Assembly (NCBI GenBank): GCA_963771505.1
Contig: CAVYTO010000001.1
Coordinates: forward strand, 682,001-746,000
Source: JAJPHW01 sp963771505
GTDB lineage: Bacteria; Acidobacteriota; Terriglobia; Terriglobales; Acidobacteriaceae
DNA length: 64,000 nt
Reading direction: 5' to 3'
Shown piece after piece: positions 43,892 through 52,599 of this stretch; the stretch's first letter is position 1; the number at the start of each line of letters is the position of its first letter. A program made the position numbers and the translations under genes. The notes below the pieces were generated by a model. The model ran no database searches, had not been told where the DNA came from, and saw nothing but the letters and a program-made list of their open reading frames with translations.

Positions 43892-44694
43892 AGGTCGGCT
43901 CTTTGTTTAGCCAATTCGCTCCGCAACTTCTTCATGGCAACAGCAACGAATCGGGATGCGTTCTTGAGATCAATTCCCTCCTGGTACTCGGTTTTTGTGT
44001 ACCATTGGCCGCAGAAGTCACGCACAATCCAAGCACTCTGATCGCAATGCGCCCGAAGGCTGCTATTAAACTCCGCAATGTCACCCAAGTCCCGCATTCT
44101 TGGGCCGCCAAGAGTGGAAGCAGTAATCCGACTGAGGTAAAAGTTAAGAAAGCGGGCGATGAATCTCCCAAAGAAACGCTGCCCCAAGTCCCCGAACCCT
44201 TTCTTGGTTGAAAGTGAACGGATAGCGTTCTGTACGTCGGCGCTGCTGGCTCCGAACAGACTCCCCGATCGCGAACCCGCGAGGCTTGTGATCGCTTCGC
44301 CCGCTGATTGCTGAGCGATTTCACTCAAATCCGTAGCACCGGAAGAATGCTTGCTCACGTATCGGTCGATAGCATCCTGAACCTGCGCCGTGAGGTCGAA
44401 AATCGTACTGTCATCAGACAGATGTATGTCGTGTTTGGCTAAAGCACCTTCCCAATGTGTCGAGCGCGAGGCGAGGGCCACCTGCGTCATCAGGTAAAAC
44501 GTGTACCGCACGCCAGGGTCTTGGTTTGCTTTGTCCAAACCTTTTCGTGCGGCCTCCAGAGACTCGGCAGCAATCGAACCAATGCTGGCCACAGTCGTGG
44601 CAACGTCACCTGTCAGGGTTCTTCCCGCAACGTGCTCGACGATTTCATTCCACTTTCGTGTTTTTGGGACGGTACCCAGGCGTGTGTGACCCAT
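43888..44694 (-). CDS. Partner protein of the QueC-like gene, begins Met-Gly
   Basis: 268 residues starting MGHTRLGTVPKTRKWNEIVE, then helical segments (VASIGSIAAESLEAARKGLD, YTFYLMTQVALASRSTHWEG), a Ser/Gly-rich centre (SLAGSRSGSLFGASSADVQN) and a helical C-terminus. No enzyme motif or membrane span. It overlaps the QueC-like gene by 4 bp and is divergent from the ParB-like gene by 45 bp. The strongly conserved-looking MG start is notable because QueC-like defence enzymes have been reported to modify the N-terminal residue of a partner (recalled, not checked). I think of it as a QatB-like substrate/effector; that is inference. Confidence 0.65.
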   Translation of the reverse strand: MGHTRLGTVPKTRKWNEIVEHVAGRTLTGDVATTVASIGSIAAESLEAARKGLDKANQDPGVRYTFYLMTQVALASRSTHWEGALAKHDIHLSDDSTIFDLTAQVQDAIDRYVSKHSSGATDLSEIAQQSAGEAITSLAGSRSGSLFGASSADVQNAIRSLSTKKGFGDLGQRFFGRFIARFLNFYLSRITASTLGGPRMRDLGDIAEFNSSLRAHCDQSAWIVRDFCGQWYTKTEYQEGIDLKNASRFVAVAMKKLRSELAKQRADL

Positions 44695-44739
44695 GAAGAC
44701 CCCGCGTTAAAGAACCGGATCGGCGACGCACCGGCGTAG

Positions 44740-45861
44740 ATGAAAGTGACAGCCCGCCATCCTAACTCGGAAGCGGAACGAAAGAAAGCTCATTTTTCTT
44801 GGTTCCGATGGCGTCCAGCCACTCGCGCAACTCGCGCACTGCGAGTGGACGACCAAACAAGTTTCAGCCTCACAGATATTGACCAATTAGACGATTCTCA
44901 CTCGCGTTGCCGAACCGGGGCGTTGAGTGCAGGCGACTCCCAACATGAAAATCGCAGCGTGCAGGCGAGAGAGCAGATCGAGGCTTTCGACGTAGGTCTG
45001 GCCGACTGCCGACCTTCAGACCTTCACGGTCGGTTAGTCAATCGGCGTGTGGACGAGTTGCGTTCACATGCGAGCTTCGTGCGGCATCAGATCACGACTC
45101 CAATATCCAAATTGTCGGCGCTTGCCCCCCAACCCGATGAACAGTTCCAAGAGCCTCTAATAATTACCCAAGACCACGTAGTCATTGATGGATACGCGCG
45201 GTGGGAAACTGCCCGCTTGCAAGGGCGCGAAACCGTGCGCTGCATACAGTATCAGCTCGGAGAAGAAGAAGCCCTGCAGTGGCTGATTCGGAGCCATCGC
45301 AGGTCAAACGGCTTAAACGACTTTGCAAGGATTCTCTTGGCGCTGGACCTGGAACCTTGGTTGCGCCAGAGGGCGCGGTCGAACCAACGTACCGGCGGAC
45401 AGCAAAAGGGTTCGTCAAACTTGACAGAAGCTCACCCGCTGGACGTTCGCACTGAAATCGCTGCTGCCGCAGGGGTATCCACAGGCAATGTGACCAAGGT
45501 AAAGCACTTGATAAAGTCCGCTCACCCAGACGTACTCTATGCCGTGCGCATCGGGGACATCAGCATTCACCGGGCATGGCTGTGGAGCAAAAACTCTCAA
45601 CCAGAGCAGAGAAGCAGATTGATGCTCTACCAAGGCGAGATTGGCGTCAGGAGAACGATACGGCAACTGGTTTCGGGGCACGGCCAGGAAAAAGCCAGGC
45701 CGGTTCTAGGTCTTGAGGAATTGGTTCATTTCTTGGGAACACTAGATGACGCAAGAATGCCACCGATCACGATTAACGTGGTCGATACTCCAGGCAAAAG
45801 CATTTTCTTGACTGACGAGTTGTTCCGCCTACTCAGTTCGCAGCGGGAGTTTCCCCTTTAA
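44740..45861 (+). CDS. ParB/Spo0J-like protein coupled to an IS91-type transposase
   Basis: 373 residues. The ParB N-terminal-like region is EPLIITQDHVVIDGYARWET (residues ~140-160; compare the DGHRR-type motif) followed by LGEEEALQWLIRSHRRSNGL; a helix-turn-helix-like segment IAAAAGVSTGNVTKVKHLIK lies near 245. The first ~110 residues are poorly structured and the true start could be internal. Its TAA overlaps the transposase ATG (TAATG), so both are translated together. A role in binding the element's ends or DNA of the target is possible. This is not a canonical partition locus, since no parA is present. Confidence 0.7.
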   Translation: MKVTARHPNSEAERKKAHFSWFRWRPATRATRALRVDDQTSFSLTDIDQLDDSHSRCRTGALSAGDSQHENRSVQAREQIEAFDVGLADCRPSDLHGRLVNRRVDELRSHASFVRHQITTPISKLSALAPQPDEQFQEPLIITQDHVVIDGYARWETARLQGRETVRCIQYQLGEEEALQWLIRSHRRSNGLNDFARILLALDLEPWLRQRARSNQRTGGQQKGSSNLTEAHPLDVRTEIAAAAGVSTGNVTKVKHLIKSAHPDVLYAVRIGDISIHRAWLWSKNSQPEQRSRLMLYQGEIGVRRTIRQLVSGHGQEKARPVLGLEELVHFLGTLDDARMPPITINVVDTPGKSIFLTDELFRLLSSQREFPL

Positions 45862-46961
45862 TGCGCTATGAACACGCGCTGAAACAGATTCTTGAGGCCG
45901 CGAGGGATCATTGGGATCGCACCGAGACGCGCCCAGCCGTGCGCGAAAACTTCGATAACGTGACCCGTTGCCGGACGCTCTCGTTGGGAGCGGAAGTATT
46001 TGCCTCCGAAACCGAACAGAAAATCGTTCCACACACTTGCAAGTCAAGAGCCTGTCCTAGTTGCGGGCATCGAGCCACGACACTGTGGCAACGGGAACAA
46101 TGGGCTGCCCTGCCAGATGTGCCCTACGTAGGAATCAACTTCACTATGCCGGATGTTTTCTGGCCACTCTTCCAGCAGAACCGGCATCTTCTCCACGATC
46201 TGCCCGCTCTCGCTGCTGCAGTTATTCGGGAATACCTGAAAGCCAGATATGGTGTGCGGGGGCTCGTTATTGTGGTCCCTCATACATTCGGTCGTCGCCT
46301 GAACTTCAATTCGCATCTCCACACGTTAGTTTCTGCGGGCGGCTTGCGGAACTCAGATGGCCGGTGGGTTCCCAATCTGCAATTCGACCAAGGGACGCTT
46401 ATGCGGATGTGGCGATATGCCATTGTCACCTATCTGCGTCAGGCACTTAACGCCAACGTGCTGAACTCGAATTTGGACCATGAACAGCTTAAGGTCATCT
46501 TCGCCAAGCAAAATGAGCGGTGGTGGAACATCCATGTGGCTCGGTTTACCTCGAAGGCGCAGTTTCTAAGATACGCGGGCAGGTACATTCGCCGGCTGCC
46601 AATCGCCCAACATCGCATCGTCAAAATCACGGGTCAAGAAGTCGAGTTCCTGAGGAAAGACCTAAAGCTGAAGCAATGGGTCTTAACCCGATATCCCATC
46701 AACGAGTTCGTTTCAGCTCTAGCAGCTCATGTGCCCGACAGATACCGGCATGCAATTCGCTACTTTGGTTTGCTGGCTCCGCGTAGCAAACATCAGACTT
46801 CGGATGCCTTGTTCGCGCTGCTTGGCCAGAAGAAGCGGGCTAGGCCGGTGCGGTTAGGGTGGGCAGCGTCTATTCGGAAGGATTTCGGGAGAAACCCACT
46901 CCTCGACAGCAAGCGACAGCCTATGCGCTGGGTCAGCAGGATTGCTCCGCAAGTTGTTTAG
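45861..46961 (+). CDS. IS91-family (HUH, rolling-circle) transposase
   Basis: 366 residues: an N-terminal zinc-binding domain (HTCKSRACPSCGHRATTLWQ, CxxxxCPxCGH), YVGINFTMPDVFWPLFQQNR, the HUH-type metal motif in FNSHLHTLVSAGG, and the catalytic tyrosine region FLRYAGRYIRRLPIAQHRI. All are features of IS91/IS801-type Y-transposases. The C-terminus ends ...MRWVSRIAPQVV. Such elements move by rolling circle and lack inverted repeats, so ends cannot be set here; 46962-47172 contains no gene and may include the 3' end. Confidence 0.9.
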   Translation: MRYEHALKQILEAARDHWDRTETRPAVRENFDNVTRCRTLSLGAEVFASETEQKIVPHTCKSRACPSCGHRATTLWQREQWAALPDVPYVGINFTMPDVFWPLFQQNRHLLHDLPALAAAVIREYLKARYGVRGLVIVVPHTFGRRLNFNSHLHTLVSAGGLRNSDGRWVPNLQFDQGTLMRMWRYAIVTYLRQALNANVLNSNLDHEQLKVIFAKQNERWWNIHVARFTSKAQFLRYAGRYIRRLPIAQHRIVKITGQEVEFLRKDLKLKQWVLTRYPINEFVSALAAHVPDRYRHAIRYFGLLAPRSKHQTSDALFALLGQKKRARPVRLGWAASIRKDFGRNPLLDSKRQPMRWVSRIAPQVV

Positions 46962-47172
46962 GCGTTGCCGTACTCCCCGGTTAGCCAAAAAGTAGGACAA
47001 CCCCCGCTCACTGCGGCCTCGAAGAATTGCCCTTCTACACGGCGGTCCGTTTCCGACTTTTGCAATCGCTAACATCACGCCAGTAGGCGGCTCACAATTC
47101 AAACTGAAATTGATTTTTGTTTCTCCTATAGATCGAGAACCCCTGCGATGCCGCGAGCCAGCCCCTAATGGA

Positions 47173-48390
47173 TTACGGTGTTACCTCAAAGATTACGCCG
47201 TTGCCGTAGGCGCCACCGACGGGCGTAGTACCGTATAGGTTGCCCAATGAGTCTTCGATGAGGCTGGCGGAAGATCTTGCGCCGTCAGCGCAATTTGGCA
47301 GTGAACAGAAGTTATAGATGGGCACGAGCTGCCGGGCGACATTGACCTCCCAAAGCGTTCCGCTGTCATTCAGCCCGCCAACGCTGGTTGTCCCATACAG
47401 CACATTCCGCACTGGATCAACCAATACGCCGCCGAGCGAGTTGCTCCCAACCGTTGCATCGTATGTCCGCGTGCGCTTGCGTTGGCGAGCCATATTCAGT
47501 TGGTACATGTCGATCTGAGTCGCGTTGTAAAGGTTTCCGGCGGCATCAATCGAGATCGGCGCTGTGCCACTTTCGTTGATATAGTTGTTCAGCACAACGC
47601 TTTCCGTCCAGGCTCCCTTGTCTGGAGTCAGCTTGAAAACCACCCCCTGCCGAAACTGGCCGCCGTGCGCCGTCGTGCCGAAAAGTTTGCCGAGCGTGTC
47701 AAACGCGAGACCATTGGGAAGGTCGCCATCTTTGCAGGTGCCGCCGGTGCTGCAGAAGGTGTAAAGAACAGTTTCTGTCCAGCCAGTCGAACCGGGACTG
47801 AGCTCAAAAGCTACTCCCCCAAAGCCGTTCATTCCCCCGCTTGAAGTGGTGCCGTAGAGGTTGCCCGAAGCGTCGAAGACCAACTGGCTGTTGGGCGCAA
47901 AGCCGTCCAAGCAGATACCGCTTTGAAAATTGCTGCAAAAGTTATAAAGCACGGAGAGACTCCAGCTCCCGCCCGGCTGTTGCGGAGGGGATAGCTCGAA
48001 CGCGGTCCCGCAGCGATTGCTTGACTTTGGACAGGTTGCACCTCCCGATGAAGCCGTTCCATACAGATTACCCCCCCCGTCAAAAACGAGGCCCGCCTGC
48101 GGCCAAAATCCATCGAAACAGTTGGAGAGAGTGCAAAAATTGTAGATTGTAGTTTCAGTCCAAGTTCCGTCCATTTGTGGTGTAAGCTCGAAAACCGTCC
48201 CCCCCTGCAACGCACCCCCATTTTGCGCAGTTCCATAGAGGTTTCCGGAACCATCGGCGACCAGAGCGCTAACCGGATTGAGTCCATCGTTGGGCACGCC
48301 TCCAAAACTGTACAAAACTTTTTCTTGTGCCTGGCCGAAAGCGTGCATTGTTGCAGCGAGCGTTAGACAGGCGAGCAGCGTAAACTTCAT
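47173..48390 (-). CDS. Secreted GloVer-repeat protein
   Basis: 405 residues with a signal peptide (MKFTLLACLTLAATMHAFGQ) and about eight tandem repeats of the type GNLYGTAQNGGALQGGTVFE followed by LTP, with intervening YNFC strands. This is the TIGR03803 'GloVer' repeat, a beta-propeller-like surface module abundant in acidobacteria. Cysteines recur in YNFCxLxNC pairs. Ligand unknown. It is part of the secreted cargo of the island and follows two other secreted genes on the same strand. Confidence 0.85.
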   Translation of the reverse strand: MKFTLLACLTLAATMHAFGQAQEKVLYSFGGVPNDGLNPVSALVADGSGNLYGTAQNGGALQGGTVFELTPQMDGTWTETTIYNFCTLSNCFDGFWPQAGLVFDGGGNLYGTASSGGATCPKSSNRCGTAFELSPPQQPGGSWSLSVLYNFCSNFQSGICLDGFAPNSQLVFDASGNLYGTTSSGGMNGFGGVAFELSPGSTGWTETVLYTFCSTGGTCKDGDLPNGLAFDTLGKLFGTTAHGGQFRQGVVFKLTPDKGAWTESVVLNNYINESGTAPISIDAAGNLYNATQIDMYQLNMARQRKRTRTYDATVGSNSLGGVLVDPVRNVLYGTTSVGGLNDSGTLWEVNVARQLVPIYNFCSLPNCADGARSSASLIEDSLGNLYGTTPVGGAYGNGVIFEVTP

Positions 48391-48471
48391 AGGGTCTCTC
48401 CGGAAATCCCATAAATGATACTCCCGGGAGCAATGGAAAATATAGAGTCTAACGGCCCTATCCGGGCTGCC

Positions 48472-50568
48472 TTAAAACTGATTCGCGTTGGAGAGAATGC
48501 TGACTCCAGCCCGGAAACTGGTCGAGGTCGGCTGCCCCATCGTTGCGTCGGAAAGAGAGTATTGATACATCTTGTCCGGTCCCGGCACAGGGCTGTAGGG
48601 TGACGACGTAGATGGTGGCACGCAATCGCCATTCGCCGTGCCCCACCCGATTGTCTGGTTCGATGTCCCCAGGGGAGGAACGTAAAGACCGAAGGCGTAG
48701 TCCAAATCGCACTCATATATCTCAAATGCCGTCGCGCCTTGCCGTACCGCAAATGGAACAACGATCGGCAGATAATCCGGCGCCCAGACAACGCCCCCTG
48801 TTCCGTTCGGAGCCGAAGCATCGAGCGGGTTGAAGCTCAGTTGACCAGAAGGACACCCGGTGCCGGGGCACTTGAGAGCTTGCGTTATCCCATTAAAATT
48901 GGCGGTTGAATCGCCGGAGATGTAGATCGGATAGCCGGGAGTTTGACTGCTGGTGAAGATAGAGCAGTCGCTGACGCAATTGATGGTCGCCGTTGAGCCA
49001 CCGGCAATCGTGGAGATCAGATAACCGGCCGCACGAGTTGGGGATCCGGGAAAGAACGTTTGAAGATGGTGAACCGGTGCGGGATACGTTATGAAGTTAT
49101 GCGCCCAATCTGACAATGAGGTCGGGAAAGGATTCTGACTATAAGTGCCTTGTGCATAGGCCAGGGGATCGTTGACGTTCAGGGTTTCCATTCCGAAGCC
49201 AATATTATTTGCAGACGACATGATTGCTTCGCTGTCTGCGTAGGCCACATTGGAAGCTGCCGGTGGCCCGCCGTGGGCGTTAATATCGAAGGGGAAGCTC
49301 GCGTGGAGGCCTTGCAGAAATTGGGTCATGAGAGCGATGTAGCCAAGCCCGTCATTTGTCGGCCCTTGGTCCGCCCACGTGCTCAAATAGCCATTGTCGG
49401 TGTAGCCTGCGGGCTCTGTGCTCGAGCCGAACTGACCCTTAATTCCTGGCCACATTATTATTCCTGAGCCTTCTGTCCAAGGGCCGGCGTTGTACCAGCC
49501 CGGCACGCTTCCGTCTGGCCCGGTCGTACATCCGGACGGCGAGCATCCGGGCATATCGCCTCCTCCTCTGGGCCCCGATCCGGTTGCGACGTATTGTGTG
49601 CCGTCTATATTGACGATGTATCCCGCGGGCGGGGACGCGATTGGTGACGTTGGTTGAGGCGGATTACCCGCGACAGTGGTGCAGAATTGCTGGTTCTCGC
49701 CACCTTCCGTCATTCCCGCTCTCACGTAAGCCAAATAAGGAGCGATTGTCACGCCGTTGTTCAGCCCGTTCGGGCTGTAATGGCTGGCAAGAGCAGCTAG
49801 AAAGTTCTGATAAGCCACCATGAAGGGTTTTTCATACACGATTGGAAAGCCGGTGAAATCCGTGACACCTCCCATGCACGACTGGCAAGTTAGATTGCCA
49901 CCCCTGAGAGGCAGACAGGCATTCGACGGCCCCGTGGAATATCCATTGACGTTCCAGATGGCAACGTCAGCCATGGAACCGGTGCCGGAGAAAGCTCCGT
50001 AAACTGGGCAAGACATTGATGGCATGGACTTGACATCGCCGGGGTAGGCGCTACACACAATCACGTCTTGCGGGTTACTATTGACCCCGGCCGGTCCTGC
50101 CCACGCCGTTGAAAAGACGTAAGCGGGCGTAAAAGAGTTTTTTCCGGTGTCGGTCACCGGTTCAACGATCAGCGCAATCTTTTTGCCCTTAAACTGAGAA
50201 CTGTTGATGTATTGCAGCAGCCCCTGATCGATGGGGCACCACTTGTAATACACGCTGCCCGACGCTGTTTCCTGAGAACACGTGGTCGCCTGCTTTGTGC
50301 AGGGCTGAGAAACGCCAGCAGCGGTTGTGCAGGCGTCAACGCTGTTCCAAGGTATGGCTAACGTGATCCCAGAGACTTTCGACGCCAAATTGTTAAGGAA
50401 GTTTGTATAGTACTGAGGATTCGGGTTGGCGTTGCAGCCCGTTGTCCCAGTTGAACCTGTGCAATTGGGCGCTCCGAATGCCATCACTAGCGGCGCCGAT
50501 TGCCCCAAGCACGACTGCCCACACAACAGAGACCAGGCTAGTAGCACAAAAGCCGCGCATATTTTCAT
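48472..50568 (-). CDS. Secreted protein, possible TIM-barrel glycoside-hydrolase-like domain
   Basis: 698 residues with a signal peptide (MKICAAFVLLAWSLLCGQSC). Features: SKVSGITLAIPWNSVDACTT, NGVTIAPYLAYVRAGMTEGG E (candidate acid after a beta strand), and NIGFGMETLNVNDPLAYAQG (second candidate acid), as in clan-A glycosidase-like barrels. There are many Cys residues and Gly/Ser/Thr-rich stretches. It starts 10 bp after the end of the 50579-51877 gene, so the two form an operon. The glycosidase idea is tentative. Confidence 0.5.
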   Translation of the reverse strand: MKICAAFVLLAWSLLCGQSCLGQSAPLVMAFGAPNCTGSTGTTGCNANPNPQYYTNFLNNLASKVSGITLAIPWNSVDACTTAAGVSQPCTKQATTCSQETASGSVYYKWCPIDQGLLQYINSSQFKGKKIALIVEPVTDTGKNSFTPAYVFSTAWAGPAGVNSNPQDVIVCSAYPGDVKSMPSMSCPVYGAFSGTGSMADVAIWNVNGYSTGPSNACLPLRGGNLTCQSCMGGVTDFTGFPIVYEKPFMVAYQNFLAALASHYSPNGLNNGVTIAPYLAYVRAGMTEGGENQQFCTTVAGNPPQPTSPIASPPAGYIVNIDGTQYVATGSGPRGGGDMPGCSPSGCTTGPDGSVPGWYNAGPWTEGSGIIMWPGIKGQFGSSTEPAGYTDNGYLSTWADQGPTNDGLGYIALMTQFLQGLHASFPFDINAHGGPPAASNVAYADSEAIMSSANNIGFGMETLNVNDPLAYAQGTYSQNPFPTSLSDWAHNFITYPAPVHHLQTFFPGSPTRAAGYLISTIAGGSTATINCVSDCSIFTSSQTPGYPIYISGDSTANFNGITQALKCPGTGCPSGQLSFNPLDASAPNGTGGVVWAPDYLPIVVPFAVRQGATAFEIYECDLDYAFGLYVPPLGTSNQTIGWGTANGDCVPPSTSSPYSPVPGPDKMYQYSLSDATMGQPTSTSFRAGVSILSNANQF

Positions 50569-50578
50569 CGCTAGAATC

Positions 50579-51877
50579 TCAATTGACGATTAGGTATGAC
50601 ATGCAAACAGGATTGGTCGTGATATTGTTTGTAACCTTGACAGTGAAACTCGTACCCGCAACGCGGGATGCCACGAACGGGGCGAGCAGGCTCGTGTTAC
50701 ATGTGACGCCGGTAAACCTGCCCGCTAAGCCCGAATCTTCGCCGATGAGAATTATGCTGTTCGCAGTCACGGCCGTGGTGTCCACTATGAGAGTGACCGG
50801 ATTTGTGCCGGTCGGGATCACCACAGCTCCGCTGGCCGCGCTGCTGCAAGCTGCCGGCGACGCGCTTGAGGCGCAGTTCGTTGCCGTGCCATAACTCCCC
50901 GCCGTCACCGAGGATAACGAGGGGGCAGAGGTGTAAACCGCCGAGGCTGAGCTTCCCGTGGGATTTCCTAGCACGCTGTTGGCGATGGCCACGGTCGATA
51001 TGCCTGAATCTTTCGCGTTTGCGTTGCTGTTGGCGTCCCACATGACAAAATCGTTGGCGGTGAATGTGCCAGTCGCGGTTGCCAACTCCGTGGCGCTTGG
51101 ATTGGAAAGCGTTCCCACAATTGCGGCTGAAGCCGGTGCTGGTTGTGTCGTATCCAGCTTCCCTAACAAAAAAGGATAGTTGCCTGCAGTTGTCGAGGGT
51201 GCTGCGCTGGGCAACGTGATGCCCCAGCTTGATGGGGAGACGCTCGTCGGCGCCTGTAGAAATATTTGGCTTGCGCTGCTAATGCACGGGAGCCCCGCGG
51301 TGGAAGAGCAAGTGCTTAGACCCGTACCAGTGTTTAAGACATCGGTCCCCGCCCCCGCGCCTTTAGCGAAAAAGGCCTGAGCATTTACGAATCCATTGGC
51401 CGCCACGCCCCCAGTCGTGTTGGTTGATGTTGGCGCGTTCAAGGCGGTAGATGTCTGTCCATAATCGAAGAGATTCGTACCGCAAGGAAAATTGCCCATG
51501 TATTGAGGAGATGAATCTAATATTCTCGTCACGTAGCATGACTGAGCACCTGCCACAGCGGGAAGCGTGAGAAAAACGTATGGGGTACTGCCAATCGTGC
51601 CACCCAAGGCCCCGCAGGAAACCGTCGGTGTACTGGGGTTGCCATAAGGAGTTAGTCCACCGTTGAAATCGACACCGGCTACCTCATATGAGTAATTGTG
51701 CTGCGTTCCAGTTGAGCAGCCAGAACTTCCAGTAACAGACGTGGGTCGTCCAGGCGTACTGAGACTGTTAGTCGCGAGGCCGCCGACATTAACGATCGGA
51801 GTGTTGGTCTGAGCGACCGCGGAATGGCACGACGTGATGCACACTAGTGCTGATAACAAATAACGCAAGCGGAACAT
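50579..51877 (-). CDS. Secreted Ser/Thr/Ala-rich protein with tail-fibre-like segment
   Basis: 432 residues with a signal peptide (MFRLRYLLSALVCITSCHSAVAQ). The N-terminal half has fibronectin-like strands (YSYEVAGVDFNGGLTPYGNP) and paired cysteines. Residues ~270-330 (TGTFTANDFVMWDANSNANA KDSGIS) resemble phage tail-fibre/structural repeats; the C-terminal domain (VTANSIILIGEDSGLAGRFT) is a beta sandwich-like end. Function unknown. First gene of a secreted three-gene set within the island. Confidence 0.5.
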   Translation of the reverse strand: MFRLRYLLSALVCITSCHSAVAQTNTPIVNVGGLATNSLSTPGRPTSVTGSSGCSTGTQHNYSYEVAGVDFNGGLTPYGNPSTPTVSCGALGGTIGSTPYVFLTLPAVAGAQSCYVTRILDSSPQYMGNFPCGTNLFDYGQTSTALNAPTSTNTTGGVAANGFVNAQAFFAKGAGAGTDVLNTGTGLSTCSSTAGLPCISSASQIFLQAPTSVSPSSWGITLPSAAPSTTAGNYPFLLGKLDTTQPAPASAAIVGTLSNPSATELATATGTFTANDFVMWDANSNANAKDSGISTVAIANSVLGNPTGSSASAVYTSAPSLSSVTAGSYGTATNCASSASPAACSSAASGAVVIPTGTNPVTLIVDTTAVTANSIILIGEDSGLAGRFTGVTCNTSLLAPFVASRVAGTSFTVKVTNNITTNPVCMSYLIVN

Positions 51878-52599
51878 TACCTTTCTCCTTTGCTGGCAGA
51901 TTCGCCATTCACGGCCACAGTGTTACCGAAGAGTTCAGGTGGACGCTAGTGCCTTTCCCGACACTAGGCTGCCCAAAGGCATGCGCCTCAGTAAACGGGG
52001 CCTTGTGTTTTTTCTTTCTCGCGGATTATCTCTGCTGATTCTCCCAGGAAGGAATCCGAGTGCATTGAACGCATGTGGTACGAATGTCGTCTTCTTTGAT
52101 CCTACCGTCGCTGATATTGGCGAATCGAAGCTGGTCAAAATCACGCAGAACACACTCAAGTACGAAGAGGAGAAAGCACAACAACCCTTCATCCTTGAGG
52201 CTGGGCCGCAGAACCGAAAGGAAATGGTTGAGCACGAGACGCCGATGGACGATCTAAGCTGAAAGGTAAACTGAACAGGCTTCGTCGCCTTCGACGACGC
52301 GGATGTCCGTCGTCCTTGGGCAAGGCCCTACCGGCCCGGCATTGCGCCACCACAGTGCTCGGACGTGGTCCTGGCTAGAACGGACAAACGTCCAGAGGCC
52401 GAGGTCGGGATGTTTCGGCCCATCAGTAACATCGGTCGGCATACGGTCCGTTGTCGATCGCGATGACAACCCGCAAGCTGGTCCTCGTCAAACTTAAGGC
52501 GGTCGGATGACCTGTCGAAGACAGCGGGACCGACTGGCACACGGCAAGTAGATTTTAGTTAGACGTCGCAGGGAAGTCGGATGGATGACAATCTGCGCC
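51878..52599. other. Intergenic segment left of the IS5 element
   Basis: About 720 bp without a convincing gene. A 107-codon plus-strand frame (51939-52262) includes FFDPTVADIGESKLVKITQN then TLKYEEEKAQQPFILEAGPQ, protein-like in composition, but has no ribosome-binding site or known motif. 52297-52560 is GC-rich and noncoding-looking. The sequence ATTTTAGTTAG at ~52554 recurs at 53884 inside the IS right end. Confidence 0.35.

Noticed and set aside
41942..44694. Complete Qat (qatABCD) defence system
   Set aside because: Only QueC-like and a possible QatB-like gene are present. No KAP-type ATPase or TatD-type nuclease is found within 10 kb on either side.
44740..45861. Chromosomal or plasmid partition locus
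   Set aside because: The ParB-like gene has no parA neighbour and no visible parS-like repeats; it overlaps a transposase gene instead.
51939..52262. 107-codon gene left of the IS5 element
   Set aside because: Protein-like composition in its second half, but no ribosome-binding site, no family and no partner; described only as part of the intergenic segment.
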